Source: Candidatus Poribacteria bacterium WGA-3G | GTDB taxonomy: Bacteria; Poribacteria; WGA-4E; WGA-3G | Direction of reading: 5' to 3' | NCBI GenBank assembly: GCA_000406005.1 | Contig: ASZN01000001.1 | Span: 1-64,000, forward strand | DNA length: 64,000 bases | Shown: in pieces, positions 42,967 through 52,064 of the stretch | How positions within the stretch are numbered: position 1 is the stretch's first letter | How the letters are laid out: each line of letters starts with the position of its first letter | Notes under the pieces: model-generated | What the model was told of the DNA's origin: nothing | The model's database searches: none | What the model saw: only the letters and a program-made list of their open reading frames with translations | Position numbers and translations under genes: made by a program

Positions 42967-43554
42967 CTACTCAATCCGTTGAAACGAACAGCGGATATTC
43001 CCGCGGCGTAGCCAACCGTCAGGGCTTAAGACCATGCCGAGATTTAACCCGAAATCCAGTCTCGTCTCTTTCACCGACACTTCCATGATTTTTGTCCTTA
43101 TCTTTGTGAAATTGAATATCAAATCCGATATATGTGAACCAGAAATCGGATACAAATAAAGCCGGGCAGTCTGAGGTGCATCACCCCAATAAACACGCCG
43201 TGTTACGTATTTCCCATAAGACTTTGAAATCAGATTTTCGATGCGGTAATAGTAGGAAGTATCACTGCCTTTCCAAAACCGTAGTCTGAATCCCTTGAGT
43301 TTAGAGGCGGTAAGTGCTGCTTGCGCTTTCAAAAGGTCTTCACTCGCGTCGCTTCCTTCAACAACCATCTCAAGAAATTCCCACTCACCGATCATATCAC
43401 CCGCAAGAAAATTGCGCTCGCGTGTCACTTTTCGTCGGATATCCTCATACGTCTCACGACGGGTGTCGCGCTCGTTCTGCATCCGCTGGTATTTCACCGA
43501 GGTGCAACCCGTGAATGTCAGAATCAGAATACTGAATAATACGAAAATCCTCAT
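42967..43554 (-). CDS. Paralogous lipoprotein 1 of a tandem set of four
   Basis: The signal peptide MRIFVLFSILILTFTGC ends in a lipobox (FTGC). Then follow a charged helix (QRMQNERDTRRETYEDIRRK), a GEWEFLEM motif, beta-strand-rich sequence, and the C-terminal mark PDGWLRRGNIRCSFQRIE. The three upstream genes share this plan. The G-x-W near the start and all-beta body recall lipocalin-like barrels; that fold is inference. AGGAGG lies 5 bases before the ATG. It is 195 residues and the most divergent of the four. Confidence 0.8.
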   Translation of the reverse strand: MRIFVLFSILILTFTGCTSVKYQRMQNERDTRRETYEDIRRKVTRERNFLAGDMIGEWEFLEMVVEGSDASEDLLKAQAALTASKLKGFRLRFWKGSDTSYYYRIENLISKSYGKYVTRRVYWGDAPQTARLYLYPISGSHISDLIFNFTKIRTKIMEVSVKETRLDFGLNLGMVLSPDGWLRRGNIRCSFQRIE

Positions 43555-43589
43555 GCGTGCCTCCTAAAGCTGCTTGCAAAGCGAAACGC

Positions 43590-44489
43590 TTACTCAATTC
43601 GTTTGAAAGTACATCTCAATCCACCGGTTCGCATCCAGCCCGTCGGTGTTAATTGCATATCTCCATAGAGAACTAAAGAGAGGGTATCCTCCGTCACCGT
43701 AATGCTTGGTATCGAAGCGATTGAACGCGATGTCGCCCTTAAAGCACCTTTTCGATTGAAATTTTGTGTCATCTCAGCTCGTTTCAGTTTTTGCTTCGCG
43801 GTTATCTGTTTTACGGCTTCGGAACCGAAAAGGAATTCGATCAACTCTGGTCCCGTCCGCTGATTAAAACGGATAAATGCGTGCGGATCATCTCCGTATC
43901 GCTTCGTCGTAACGTAACACTGTCCGGTGACGTTCGTGCCGCGATTGCTACCGCTGTAATAGTAAGAACTGCGATCCTCTGAAAATTCGAGGATAAGATT
44001 TTTGCGAGTAGATGCAACGAGCGCAGCCTTCGCGCCAAGGATCCGTTGCTTCGATTTCTGATCCGTCACCTCAATAGGCGGCAGACGCGTCGCGCCTTCT
44101 TCGGATTCCGAGGTCTGTTCCTTCTCTTCCATTTCTTTCGGTGCCGTTGCTTCTTGTTCAGGGGTGTTAGGCACTGCTTTTTGTTCATCAGAACTACTGT
44201 TAGGAACGCCGACAACAGCAGCATTCGGCGAATCCACAACCTGCGGCGGCATCCGTTTCGTCCGATTTGCGTAAACGTTTCCCTCTTCTACCTCTAAACC
44301 GACATACCGCCACTTGCCGACGAGAAGGTCTTTCACTGCCTGTTTAACGCTTTCTGGATTGTGTCGCTCGCGTGCAGCGTCACGCATCGCGAGCAAACGC
44401 CGTCGCTCCTCCTGCATCTCTTGCGGCGCAAAAATCGCACAACCCGTAAAAACCATCACTACAATACTGAACATTATTAACGCTTTCAC
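43590..44489 (-). CDS. Paralogous lipoprotein 2, with an acidic insertion
   Basis: It has the same plan as its neighbours: lipobox in VFTGC, charged helix, GKWRYVGLE, a beta-rich core, and the closing PTGWMRTGGLRCTFKRIE. At 299 residues it is about 90 longer, because an insertion (about 70-150) rich in Glu, Pro, Ser and Thr (EEKEQTSESEEGATRLPP) separates the W motif from the core. This may be a flexible spacer. The start is GTG behind AGGAGG. It lies 35 bases upstream of lipoprotein 1. Confidence 0.8.
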   Translation of the reverse strand: MKALIMFSIVVMVFTGCAIFAPQEMQEERRRLLAMRDAARERHNPESVKQAVKDLLVGKWRYVGLEVEEGNVYANRTKRMPPQVVDSPNAAVVGVPNSSSDEQKAVPNTPEQEATAPKEMEEKEQTSESEEGATRLPPIEVTDQKSKQRILGAKAALVASTRKNLILEFSEDRSSYYYSGSNRGTNVTGQCYVTTKRYGDDPHAFIRFNQRTGPELIEFLFGSEAVKQITAKQKLKRAEMTQNFNRKGALRATSRSIASIPSITVTEDTLSLVLYGDMQLTPTGWMRTGGLRCTFKRIE

Positions 44490-44525
44490 AACCTTCCTCC
44501 TCTGCTTTCTGATTCTTTATTCAAC

Positions 44526-44637
44526 CCGTTCAAAGGAATATCTGATGCCTTTGCAGGCGGGGTTTGAAACCCCGCCTGCAGTGGGGGCTGCGTAATTCCT
44601 ATTCATAGTTAATCCGTTCAAAGGAATATCTGATGCC
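44526..44637. repeat. Perfect 14-bp hairpin inside a 24-bp direct repeat
   Basis: TGCAGGCGGGGTTT (44552-44565) and AAACCCCGCCTGCA (44567-44580) flank one base. Around it the 24 bases at 44526-44549 are repeated exactly at 44614-44637. On the minus strand both copies encode GIRYSFER, the C-terminal end of lipoprotein 3, and the left copy goes on to its own stop. It looks as if a hairpin unit inserted into the end of the gene with duplication of the flank. Confidence 0.8.
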
Positions 44638-45219
44638 GTCGCTCTGGACCCACCCATCAGGTGTCGGCGCCGTCGATACACCCGCGCCTAATGTCAGGTG
44701 AAGTTGATTCCCCTGCACAGAAATTAAAACATTGGACGTTCCGGGCAGACCACCAAATACCCCACCCGAACGATCATTAAATAAAAACTCCGCAGGCCTA
44801 ATGCCTGAGATCTGATTCATGCCAAGCTCTGGGTATAAAACCTCAGCGATCCGCTCAACGTAGATCGAGAATTTACCGGTAACCCGAATACTACCGTTGT
44901 TACCCTCGTAAAACCGCATGCCGTTCTGTTCAAAAAATCGGATCGTCAGGTTCTTACGACTCAATTCATCAAGCGCAATAGCAGCACTCTCAATCTCATT
45001 ACTCAAATCGCTTTCTAAGACCTCTATACCGAGAAACTGCCATGTCCCCAGTATTTCTTGCGCAAGCCTGTCTTTCGGAGTCCGCCTATCGTTTTTTAGC
45101 CGCGCTTCCTCGTATGCCTCGCGGAGTCGTTCCCGTTCGTTGCGCATCTGCTGGTACTCCGCCGAGGTACAACCTGCGAAAACCAGTGTTATCAAACCAA
45201 AGGTAATTAATATCTTCAT
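44599..45219 (-). CDS. Paralogous lipoprotein 3
   Basis: A 206-residue lipoprotein: lipobox LVFAGC, a charged coiled helix (YQQMRNERERLREAYEEARL), GTWQFLGIE, a beta-rich core, and PDGWVQSDGIRYSFERINYE at the end. Its start codon overlaps the stop of lipoprotein 4 by 4 bases (ATGA), so the two are translationally coupled. The last few residues (INYE) differ from the relatives, and a second copy of the 3' end lies downstream past a hairpin. The tail was probably rewritten by an insertion. Confidence 0.82.
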   Translation of the reverse strand: MKILITFGLITLVFAGCTSAEYQQMRNERERLREAYEEARLKNDRRTPKDRLAQEILGTWQFLGIEVLESDLSNEIESAAIALDELSRKNLTIRFFEQNGMRFYEGNNGSIRVTGKFSIYVERIAEVLYPELGMNQISGIRPAEFLFNDRSGGVFGGLPGTSNVLISVQGNQLHLTLGAGVSTAPTPDGWVQSDGIRYSFERINYE

Positions 45220-45845
45220 TCCTCAATCCTCTCAAAATAACAACGCACGCCACCACTCTGTACCCAGCCATCGGGACCTGATTGCATCTTACCGTGCATT
45301 GTAAGGTAGAGCCTGTCAGGCGTAACGGAAATACTAATATCTCTGGCTGTGTCAAACCCTGGTGCGCTCGACAACCCAAGTGCCCTTCCATCCGCACTCG
45401 CTGCGAAAAGCAACTTTTCCATCTCCGGCCCGGTGCGCCTGATGAACCGGATGAACGGGAACGGTTCATCGCCGTACCGGATCGTAATGATCGTAAATTG
45501 ACCGAAGACCTCCGTCCCACTCCTGCTGCCTCGGTAATGGTAGATACCTTTCTCCTCAAAGAATTCGAGTGTAAGGTTTTTCAGTTCAAGGGCGTAAAGC
45601 GCGGCTTTGGCTTCCGCAACCTCTTGCGTGACATCGCTCTCCGCCATCTCAAGGCTTAAAAACTTCCATTTGCCGAGGAGTGTATCGGTGATGCCGTTTT
45701 TTAATTTCAGTTCACTGTTCTCCTCGCGGAGGTTCTCATAGTCCTTCAGGAGTTGATCGCGTTCCGCTTGCATCTTCTGGTACTCGACACTTGTACAACC
45801 GGCGAGCACCAGAACACATAGACTAAAGATAATCCAGTTTTTCAT
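45216..45845 (-). CDS. Paralogous lipoprotein 4 (first gene of the operon)
   Basis: The 209-residue lipoprotein has lipobox LVLAGC, a coiled helix (QKMQAERDQLLKDYENLREE), GKWKFLSLEM, a beta-rich core with QFTIITIRYGDEPFPFIRF, and the closing PDGWVQSGGVRCYFERIEE. GGAG lies 5 bases before the ATG. It is the first gene after the promoter at 45895-45923 and starts an operon of four lipoproteins plus the TolB-like gene. The likely location is the inner face of the outer membrane; the function is unknown. Confidence 0.84.
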   Translation of the reverse strand: MKNWIIFSLCVLVLAGCTSVEYQKMQAERDQLLKDYENLREENSELKLKNGITDTLLGKWKFLSLEMAESDVTQEVAEAKAALYALELKNLTLEFFEEKGIYHYRGSRSGTEVFGQFTIITIRYGDEPFPFIRFIRRTGPEMEKLLFAASADGRALGLSSAPGFDTARDISISVTPDRLYLTMHGKMQSGPDGWVQSGGVRCYFERIEE

Positions 45846-45894
45846 ATCTACTCCTTTTGTCGTCCGCTTACGCCTCTTTCAGCACTATAGTGGT

Positions 45895-45923
45895 ATTATA
45901 CCAAAGAGACATTTAAATGGCAA
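45895..45923 (-). promoter_or_regulatory. Sigma70-type promoter of the lipoprotein operon
   Basis: On the minus strand TTGCCA (45923-45918) and TATAAT (45900-45895) are exactly 17 bases apart. The start point would be near 45888, about 43 bases before the ATG of lipoprotein 4. Confidence 0.7.
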
Positions 45924-45941
45924 ACGCTCGGCTTCAAAACT

Positions 45942-48359
45942 TCAAAATTCAAGCGTCAATCCAAAGTAAACTATCCGAGGTATTTGCGGCGCGTCAAAGA
46001 CATCGCGATCAATGCTGACTTCCTGACCTTGCACGTCAAGCACCGCCTCTTCAAAAATAAATTTGATCTTATTCTTGCGGTTGTAAACATTCAGAATATC
46101 AAGAAACCCACCTATTTTCATCCCTCTAACCTTCCATTTCCGACTTATCCTGACATCTAACTTGTGGTATGGTGACAGTTCCGTACTCAATTGTTCGTCA
46201 GCACTCGCCAAAAGTGGGTTTAACCCGCCCGTCACTGGATCTTGAATAAGGACGAGAGAGCTGATAGGGACCTCGGAGGTCCCGCTTAAATACTGCCACT
46301 TCGCGCCTATCTCGAAATCTGGCGTGAAACTATAATTCGCAACAATACTGACGATGTGTGTGTTGTCAAATAAGTAAGGTCGATAGGCAGCGTTCGGCTG
46401 CTCACGTCGCTCGGCATGTGTATAAGCATAAGAAAACCAACCGAAAAACTTGTCCGATATGCGATGGCGTAAGAAGACTTCCGCGCCCCCAACATACGCA
46501 TTCCCTTGATTGAGATAATTTGAAACCTCATCTGCGGTCACTAATTTTTGCGCGTCTTTGTAATAGGTGGCAAACTTGAGTTCCGTCCGTGATGAAAGTG
46601 GATGTTCAAGTTCCATGATATAGTGCCGTGTGAGGCTCGGTGTTAACACAGGGTTGCCATCCTCCGATAACAACTGATACGGTAGTGGGTTCTGTTCATA
46701 GTGTCCATAAGCGAAGCGAAGGTTAGAACCCGCTGGCAGCTTGAAACTCACGCTCCCTCGCGGCTGAATAGATAACTGCTCCGTTACGTTCAGGTAATCT
46801 AAGCGGATACCGAGGGCCACAGACAAGAACGAAAGCGGATCATAGCGCCCCTGCAAATACCCTTCTGTCCGATAAAAATCGTGTCCGAATTCGTCGTACA
46901 CATCCTCAAAAATGGATTCCCTGACGACTTCATCACCGTCAATATCCGTCGTATAAGTCAAGTCCTGTTCTGATGAAAAATTCTCCTCAAGCCAGCCCTT
47001 TTCGGAACTCGTCGCTGGATTAAAAGCAAAAAGAAAACCGGACTCCAATTCAAATGACGGTGTTAACCTAAAGGAAATATCTTCGCGTAACGTCCAAACC
47101 GGCGCGCTAACCTTTATGTCATAACGGGCAAAGTTTGCCGCATAATTCCATTCACCGTCAATAGGTTCCAAAGAATACCGCTCTTCAACGACAGCCTTGA
47201 AATCAATATTGAGAAAATTGTGAGAGCGGGTCAGCGATAGATGGGAAGTGAGTTGGTCGGTAAAGTTTGAACGTAGATGGATGCCTTGTCCATTAAACCC
47301 GTTTTTGAAATAGGCACTCGAGCGCGCAGTCTCTTCGGGTGGAATTCTTGCTGGCGCCTCTATTTCCGCTATTTCCGCCCCTTCTTCCACCAGCGCTGCC
47401 TGTTCCTCTATTTTGAAATGGTCTGTTGCAGCGAAGGCGTTCACTGTCAGATGATGCTTTTCAGTAAGTGGATAAGCAAACTTCAACTGATAATCTGAAA
47501 AATAAGGGAATTGTTGCTCTGATCCTGTCTGACTTTCAATAATTGGTCCTACGATGAAATCGAAGTAACTTCGCCGTCCGGAAACAGAAATATAGCCGTT
47601 ATCTCCGATCCTACCTTCAAGCAACCCTTCAGAATAGAAGATATTGAGATTAAATTTTCCATTCAACCGTTCTTGGAGGCTGTCGCGTGCGTGGATATCA
47701 AGCACGGCTTGCGAATCCAATCCGAATTCCGCCCCGTAACCACCAGCGTAGATGTCTATCGTTTCAATCGTTTCTGAACTGATGGTTGACAGTAAACCGC
47801 CCCAGTGGAACGGATAACCGAGAGGGGTCCGGTCAAGATAGTAGAGGTTGGAACCGGGTTCACTGCCACGGATATACAGGACACCAAAATAATCGTTCGG
47901 AATCCCGATGCTTGGAAGCGTCGTCAGACCCTTGAGCGCATCGTTGGCAGCACCCGGAATCCGTAGCAGTTCACTGCCACGGATTTCTGTACGACTGATC
48001 GTTGGTGGTAGGCGTTTCCCTTCGACAACAATCGTTTCTAACCGAACTGCCTCGCCTAAATATATTTTGATTTCGGTGGTATCCCCGCTGCTGACAGCAA
48101 CGGATACACTTGTAGGTTCGGTTTCAAGAGGATGCGTAACAACAAAAGTATAGGTCCCTTCGGGAAGTTCGATAAATCGAAAAATACCGTTTTCATCGGT
48201 CTTTTCGGTCTGATTTGTTTCGGTAATACGGACATTCGCTCCCGCTAAGAGTTTCTCCGTACTGCGCTGATAGACAGTTCCTTGAATATCACCGGTTTGC
48301 GAGAGTACAGAAAGGGGCACCATGAACGCAAACAGAAAAGCGATTAATTTTAACTGCAT
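45942..48359 (-). CDS. TonB-dependent outer-membrane receptor 1
   Basis: After a signal peptide (ending VLSQ) comes a carboxypeptidase-regulatory-like beta-sandwich (QTGDIQGTVYQRSTEKLLAG, about 21-105). A TonB-box-like LETIVVEG (about 107-114), a plug domain with IPNDYFGVLYIRGSEPGS, and a C-terminal 22-strand-type barrel ending in a Phe (LTLEF) follow. The 805 residues fit the family. The four receptors in this block share the plug almost word for word and differ in loops, so they probably take up related ligands. Which substrate is unknown. Confidence 0.92.
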   Translation of the reverse strand: MQLKLIAFLFAFMVPLSVLSQTGDIQGTVYQRSTEKLLAGANVRITETNQTEKTDENGIFRFIELPEGTYTFVVTHPLETEPTSVSVAVSSGDTTEIKIYLGEAVRLETIVVEGKRLPPTISRTEIRGSELLRIPGAANDALKGLTTLPSIGIPNDYFGVLYIRGSEPGSNLYYLDRTPLGYPFHWGGLLSTISSETIETIDIYAGGYGAEFGLDSQAVLDIHARDSLQERLNGKFNLNIFYSEGLLEGRIGDNGYISVSGRRSYFDFIVGPIIESQTGSEQQFPYFSDYQLKFAYPLTEKHHLTVNAFAATDHFKIEEQAALVEEGAEIAEIEAPARIPPEETARSSAYFKNGFNGQGIHLRSNFTDQLTSHLSLTRSHNFLNIDFKAVVEERYSLEPIDGEWNYAANFARYDIKVSAPVWTLREDISFRLTPSFELESGFLFAFNPATSSEKGWLEENFSSEQDLTYTTDIDGDEVVRESIFEDVYDEFGHDFYRTEGYLQGRYDPLSFLSVALGIRLDYLNVTEQLSIQPRGSVSFKLPAGSNLRFAYGHYEQNPLPYQLLSEDGNPVLTPSLTRHYIMELEHPLSSRTELKFATYYKDAQKLVTADEVSNYLNQGNAYVGGAEVFLRHRISDKFFGWFSYAYTHAERREQPNAAYRPYLFDNTHIVSIVANYSFTPDFEIGAKWQYLSGTSEVPISSLVLIQDPVTGGLNPLLASADEQLSTELSPYHKLDVRISRKWKVRGMKIGGFLDILNVYNRKNKIKFIFEEAVLDVQGQEVSIDRDVFDAPQIPRIVYFGLTLEF

Positions 48360-48449
48360 GTATTATTTTAACCTCGGTTGAGTGCATAAACATAAAAGTT
48401 TAACGCAAACTTCAGATTTTTATCGTAAATTATCAAAATATATTGACAC

Positions 48450-49105
48450 TTATCTGAGATGATTTTCGACGCATTCCAGATGGCGAAGGGCTTCCTCAAT
48501 ATCGGTTTTCAAAGGTTTATCGCTTTCCTGTTCCACAAGTTTTAAGGCAGTTTGGAGATCCGCCTTTGCTTCTGAAACGTCGCCGATTTCAGCCTTTGCA
48601 CGTCCGCGTTTATAATAGGCTTCGGCATAACTCGGTTTTAGGTGGATAACCTTACGGCGATAACCTCCTCACCCAGTTCCAGCACATCACTATCACCGAG
48701 CGAAAGGACTCCTGTCCCTTTACCCTCAACTTTTAAGATAACCAAATCTCGATTTGCATCGCTCGCCATAACCCCTTTGATAATGTATTGCGTCGGTGGA
48801 TCAATCGACTTTACGTTCCAACGATAGGACTTCCCGTGAACACCAGACAGGACGTGAACATTGGTAACAATTAGATCGCTTTCAACGAAAAAACCGCTGC
48901 CCGTAAAGCCTGTTCCATCGGCAGCTTTACCGACCAAGAGGACCGTAGCCGCTTTACCAATTTTCGCGATGTGTTGCTCAAGGTGTAGCTGTGCGAAAGA
49001 TTTCTCGATTTGTGTAGTTTGCTGTTCGACGTTCGTAGCACAAGACAAGAGAGCCCCTAAAGTAAAGCACCCTGCTAACGCTAATGTTCTCTTCAGAAAT
49101 TTCAT
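48450..49105 (-). pseudogene. Decayed lipoprotein serine protease fused out of frame to a TPR remnant
   Basis: The open part (49105-48638, 155 residues) starts with a lipoprotein signal ending LLSC. It contains the trypsin-like GSGFFVESDLIVTNVHVLSG with the catalytic His and RDLVILKV with the Asp, then stops after GEEVIAVRLST. The segment with the catalytic Ser is missing. In another frame the next bases (to a stop at 48450) encode a TPR unit, KVIHLKPSYAEAYYKRGRAK and onward. A protease-TPR protein has thus lost its middle by deletion with a frame change. AAAGGAG lies 7 bases before the ATG at 49105. Confidence 0.75.
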
Positions 49106-49248
49106 TGAAGTACTCCTTTCTATTTCGTTAGGTCCCATTTAAGTATCATTGTGGACAGCAATTCGACAAATGTTTTGTCCTTGCAGACCGAATTTAAACC
49201 TGTCGATTTATTGGTAATTGTGAACTTTACCGTAAGTGTAATGCCTCT

Positions 49249-49278
49249 TTTAACGCAAACGTCAAATTTTTAGTTGAC
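49249..49278 (-). promoter_or_regulatory. Shared 30-base upstream block (copy 2 of 4)
   Basis: The block TTTAACGCAAAC(T/G)TCAAATT plus TTTTAGTTGAC (plus-strand reading) occurs at 49249-49278, 51876-51905 and 57427-57456, and in part at 48399-48424. Each copy lies 40-170 bases upstream of a minus-strand gene of the TonB block, including the decayed protease. About 55 bases further on, three copies share a GCAGAAAAGCC-type word. It is either a common control site or a remnant of tandem duplication. Confidence 0.5.
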
Positions 49279-49369
49279 TTAAAAAATTCATTCCCATCAA
49301 AATACAGAAAAGCTAAGCGGACATAACGCATACATTTGACTTTGTGTTAAAAAAAATAATAAAGTAATA

Positions 49370-51742
49370 TCAAAATTCGGCTGTCAAGCCGATGTATGGG
49401 ATGATGGGAAATTGCGGGGCTTCCTCCACGTCGTCCCCCGCAGGATTGTAAAACTTGATAACATTTTTGCGGTTGTATACATTCAGAATTTCAAGGAATG
49501 TGCCTATCTGCCATCCTTCTTGATTCCAAGTTTTACTCACACGTATATCTAATCGGTGATAGGGTGGTAACGATGCCAGCGAGGTCGTTCCTTCTTCAGT
49601 CTGAATATTGTTGATAAGCGGTTGCATACCTCGTGTCGTCGGATCTTGGATGAGGAGGATTTCACTGACGTGAGCCCCAGATGTCCCGCTTGAATACTGC
49701 CACTTCGCACCAACCTCTAAAGTTGGGCTGATGTTATAATTACCAACAAGACTGATAATGTGGGTGTTATCGAAAATATAGGGTTCGTAAGGCGCGTCAG
49801 GATGTGTGCGCTGCTCCCGATGCGTCCATGCATAAGAGAGCCAACCGAAGAACTTTTCGTTGACGCGATGCCGCAAGAACGCTTCTGCCCCACCGATGAA
49901 CCCTATCCCTTGGTTGAGGTAATCGACTGTAGCCAGTAAATCGGTATGCAGAAGATCGGCATCGTCCGCTGTTACCAAATCCTGAAGACTTTTGTAATAG
50001 GTTGCAAGTTTGAGTTCCGTCTGTGATGAAATGTCGTGTTCAAACTCCATGATATAGTGGTTCGCAGCACTGGATTTTAAGTCTCTATTTCCATTCTTCC
50101 CGAGTACCTGATACGCCAACGGATTCTGCTCATAACTTCCGTAAGCAAAACGAAGCGTGGCGTTATTGCGGAGCTTCACGCTCAGACTGCCGCGCGGTTG
50201 AACGGAGAGTTCTTCCGTTAGATTGAGATAATCAAGACGTACACCAAACGCAATTGACAGAAATGGGAGTGGATCGTATCGGCCTTGTAAGTATCCTTCG
50301 GCACGCTGAAAATTGTAGATGAATTCATCGTGGATATTTTCAACACGTCGCACTTCATAAGTCCCATCGTCGTAAGCCAAGAATTCTTCATTTTCTCGCA
50401 AATTGAAACGAACATCTGGATCCGTTGCTTCCTCATAAATAGGAAACTCACGATCTTCAAAACTATTTGCTGGACTCTCTGTAAAGAGGAAACCCGGTTC
50501 AAGTTGAAACTGCGGTGTTAGTTTGTAGGTTATATCTTCGCGGAGTGTATAGACCGGAACATTTACCCTTATGTTGTGGTGCGCATATTCTGTGGATGTC
50601 AGTACGCTCTCGCCACTCTCGTTGATCTCAAAACTTTGACTAACAACGCCTTGAAAATCCGCATTGAGAAAAGTGAAAGCACGGGTAAGAGAGAGATGAG
50701 ATGTCAGGTTTTCAGTGAACTCGGAGCGGAGATGAACGCCTTGCGCTTCAAAGCCGTTTCTGAAGTAGGCAGAAAAGTCGAGCACGCCATCTGTCTCTGA
50801 TACAATATTAAAGTGGTCATTCGCGCCGAAGGCATTGAGCGTAAGGTGATGTTTTTTACCGAGTTCGTAGGCAAGTTTGAACTGGTAATCCGAGAAGTAA
50901 GGTAACACCCAGTCGTCTACAAACAGGCCAGCAATAAGATCGAGATAACTTCGCCTCCCAGCAGCTTGAAAGTACCCTTTATCGCTAATGCTACCTTCAA
51001 GCATTCCTTCCGAATAGAGAACGTTAAGATTAAACTTACCGCTCAACCTCCGTCCATCTACCCAGTCGCGGGAGTGGATGTCAAGCACAGTTTGTGAATC
51101 TAATCCGAATTCAGCACCGTAGCCCCCAGCGTAGATATGGATGTTGTCAATAATATTGGAGCTCATCGTCGAAGCAAGACCACCGTAGTGGAAAGGATAA
51201 CCGAGTGGTGTTCTATCAAAATAGTAAAGGGTGTCTCCGGGACCACTACCGCGAATGTAGAGGATGCCGAAGTAGTCGTTTGGGATACCGATGCTTGGAA
51301 GTGTTGTCAATCCTTTGAGCGCATCGTTAGCAGTCCCAGGGATACGGAGGAGTTCACTCCCGCGAATCTCCTTGCGACTCACCGTTGGCGGAAGGCGTTT
51401 TCCTTCCACAACGATTGTTTCTAATTTTATTGCCTCGCCTAAGGACATCTTGACTTCGGTGGTATCACCGCTGCTGATCGTAACGGAGATTTCTGTAGGT
51501 TGGGGTTCAAACGGGTGGGTAACAACAAAAGTATAGGTGCCTTCAGGAAGTTCGGTGAAGCGAAAGATACCGTTTTCATCGGTCTTTTCGGTCTGTTCTG
51601 TTTCAGCAATACGGACATTCGCTCCCGCTAAGAGTTTCTCCGTACTGCGCTGATAGACAGTTCCTTGAATATCACCGGTTTGGGCAAGAACAGGTAGTGC
51701 CGTAAACACCAACAAAAATAGAATAGACAATGGCTTTTCCAT
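49370..51742 (-). CDS. TonB-dependent outer-membrane receptor 2
   Basis: It has the same architecture as receptor 1: signal peptide (ending VLAQ), regulatory-like beta-sandwich, LETIVVEG TonB box, plug with IPNDYFGILYIRGSGPGD, and a barrel ending in LTAEF. The long frame reaches 51907, but its first 55 codons are not signal-peptide-like. The Met at 51742 starts a proper signal sequence (MEKPLSILFLLVFTALPVLA), giving 790 residues. GGAGG lies 14 bases upstream, farther than usual. It is closest to receptor 3 in the barrel. Confidence 0.9.
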   Translation of the reverse strand: MEKPLSILFLLVFTALPVLAQTGDIQGTVYQRSTEKLLAGANVRIAETEQTEKTDENGIFRFTELPEGTYTFVVTHPFEPQPTEISVTISSGDTTEVKMSLGEAIKLETIVVEGKRLPPTVSRKEIRGSELLRIPGTANDALKGLTTLPSIGIPNDYFGILYIRGSGPGDTLYYFDRTPLGYPFHYGGLASTMSSNIIDNIHIYAGGYGAEFGLDSQTVLDIHSRDWVDGRRLSGKFNLNVLYSEGMLEGSISDKGYFQAAGRRSYLDLIAGLFVDDWVLPYFSDYQFKLAYELGKKHHLTLNAFGANDHFNIVSETDGVLDFSAYFRNGFEAQGVHLRSEFTENLTSHLSLTRAFTFLNADFQGVVSQSFEINESGESVLTSTEYAHHNIRVNVPVYTLREDITYKLTPQFQLEPGFLFTESPANSFEDREFPIYEEATDPDVRFNLRENEEFLAYDDGTYEVRRVENIHDEFIYNFQRAEGYLQGRYDPLPFLSIAFGVRLDYLNLTEELSVQPRGSLSVKLRNNATLRFAYGSYEQNPLAYQVLGKNGNRDLKSSAANHYIMEFEHDISSQTELKLATYYKSLQDLVTADDADLLHTDLLATVDYLNQGIGFIGGAEAFLRHRVNEKFFGWLSYAWTHREQRTHPDAPYEPYIFDNTHIISLVGNYNISPTLEVGAKWQYSSGTSGAHVSEILLIQDPTTRGMQPLINNIQTEEGTTSLASLPPYHRLDIRVSKTWNQEGWQIGTFLEILNVYNRKNVIKFYNPAGDDVEEAPQFPIIPYIGLTAEF

Positions 51743-51875
51743 GATGGAAACATTAACCTCCGTTTCGTTTGGCTGTGTCTGAGTTAACACAAGTTTTGGA
51801 CAGCGTTCGGATTCCAACTCGCCAAAAGATAGATCGGTGTCAGCAAGTCTGTAATGTAAAATCAACAATGCCTTT

Positions 51876-51905
51876 TCTAACGTAATCTTCAAATTTTTAG
51901 TTGAC
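51876..51905 (-). promoter_or_regulatory. Shared 30-base upstream block (copy 3 of 4)
   Basis: This version differs from the copies at 49249 and 57427 at a few positions near its left end but keeps TTCAAATTTTTAGTTGAC exactly. It lies 134 bases upstream of receptor 2. The rest of the interval to 52064 holds a degraded GCAGAAAAGCC word (51930) and no gene I can support. Confidence 0.5.
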
Positions 51906-52064
51906 ATGAATCTATTTTTTCGTTAGGACGCAGAAAAGCCAAACGTGTAGATTGCCTCGGGTATGTCTATATCTATGGGGGTTAGTTGTCGGTTGGAAAA
52001 GGACAAGGATGGGATCCTCACCAGCGGTGGTGGAAGCGGGTTTGATGGTATTAGATGCTTGGAT

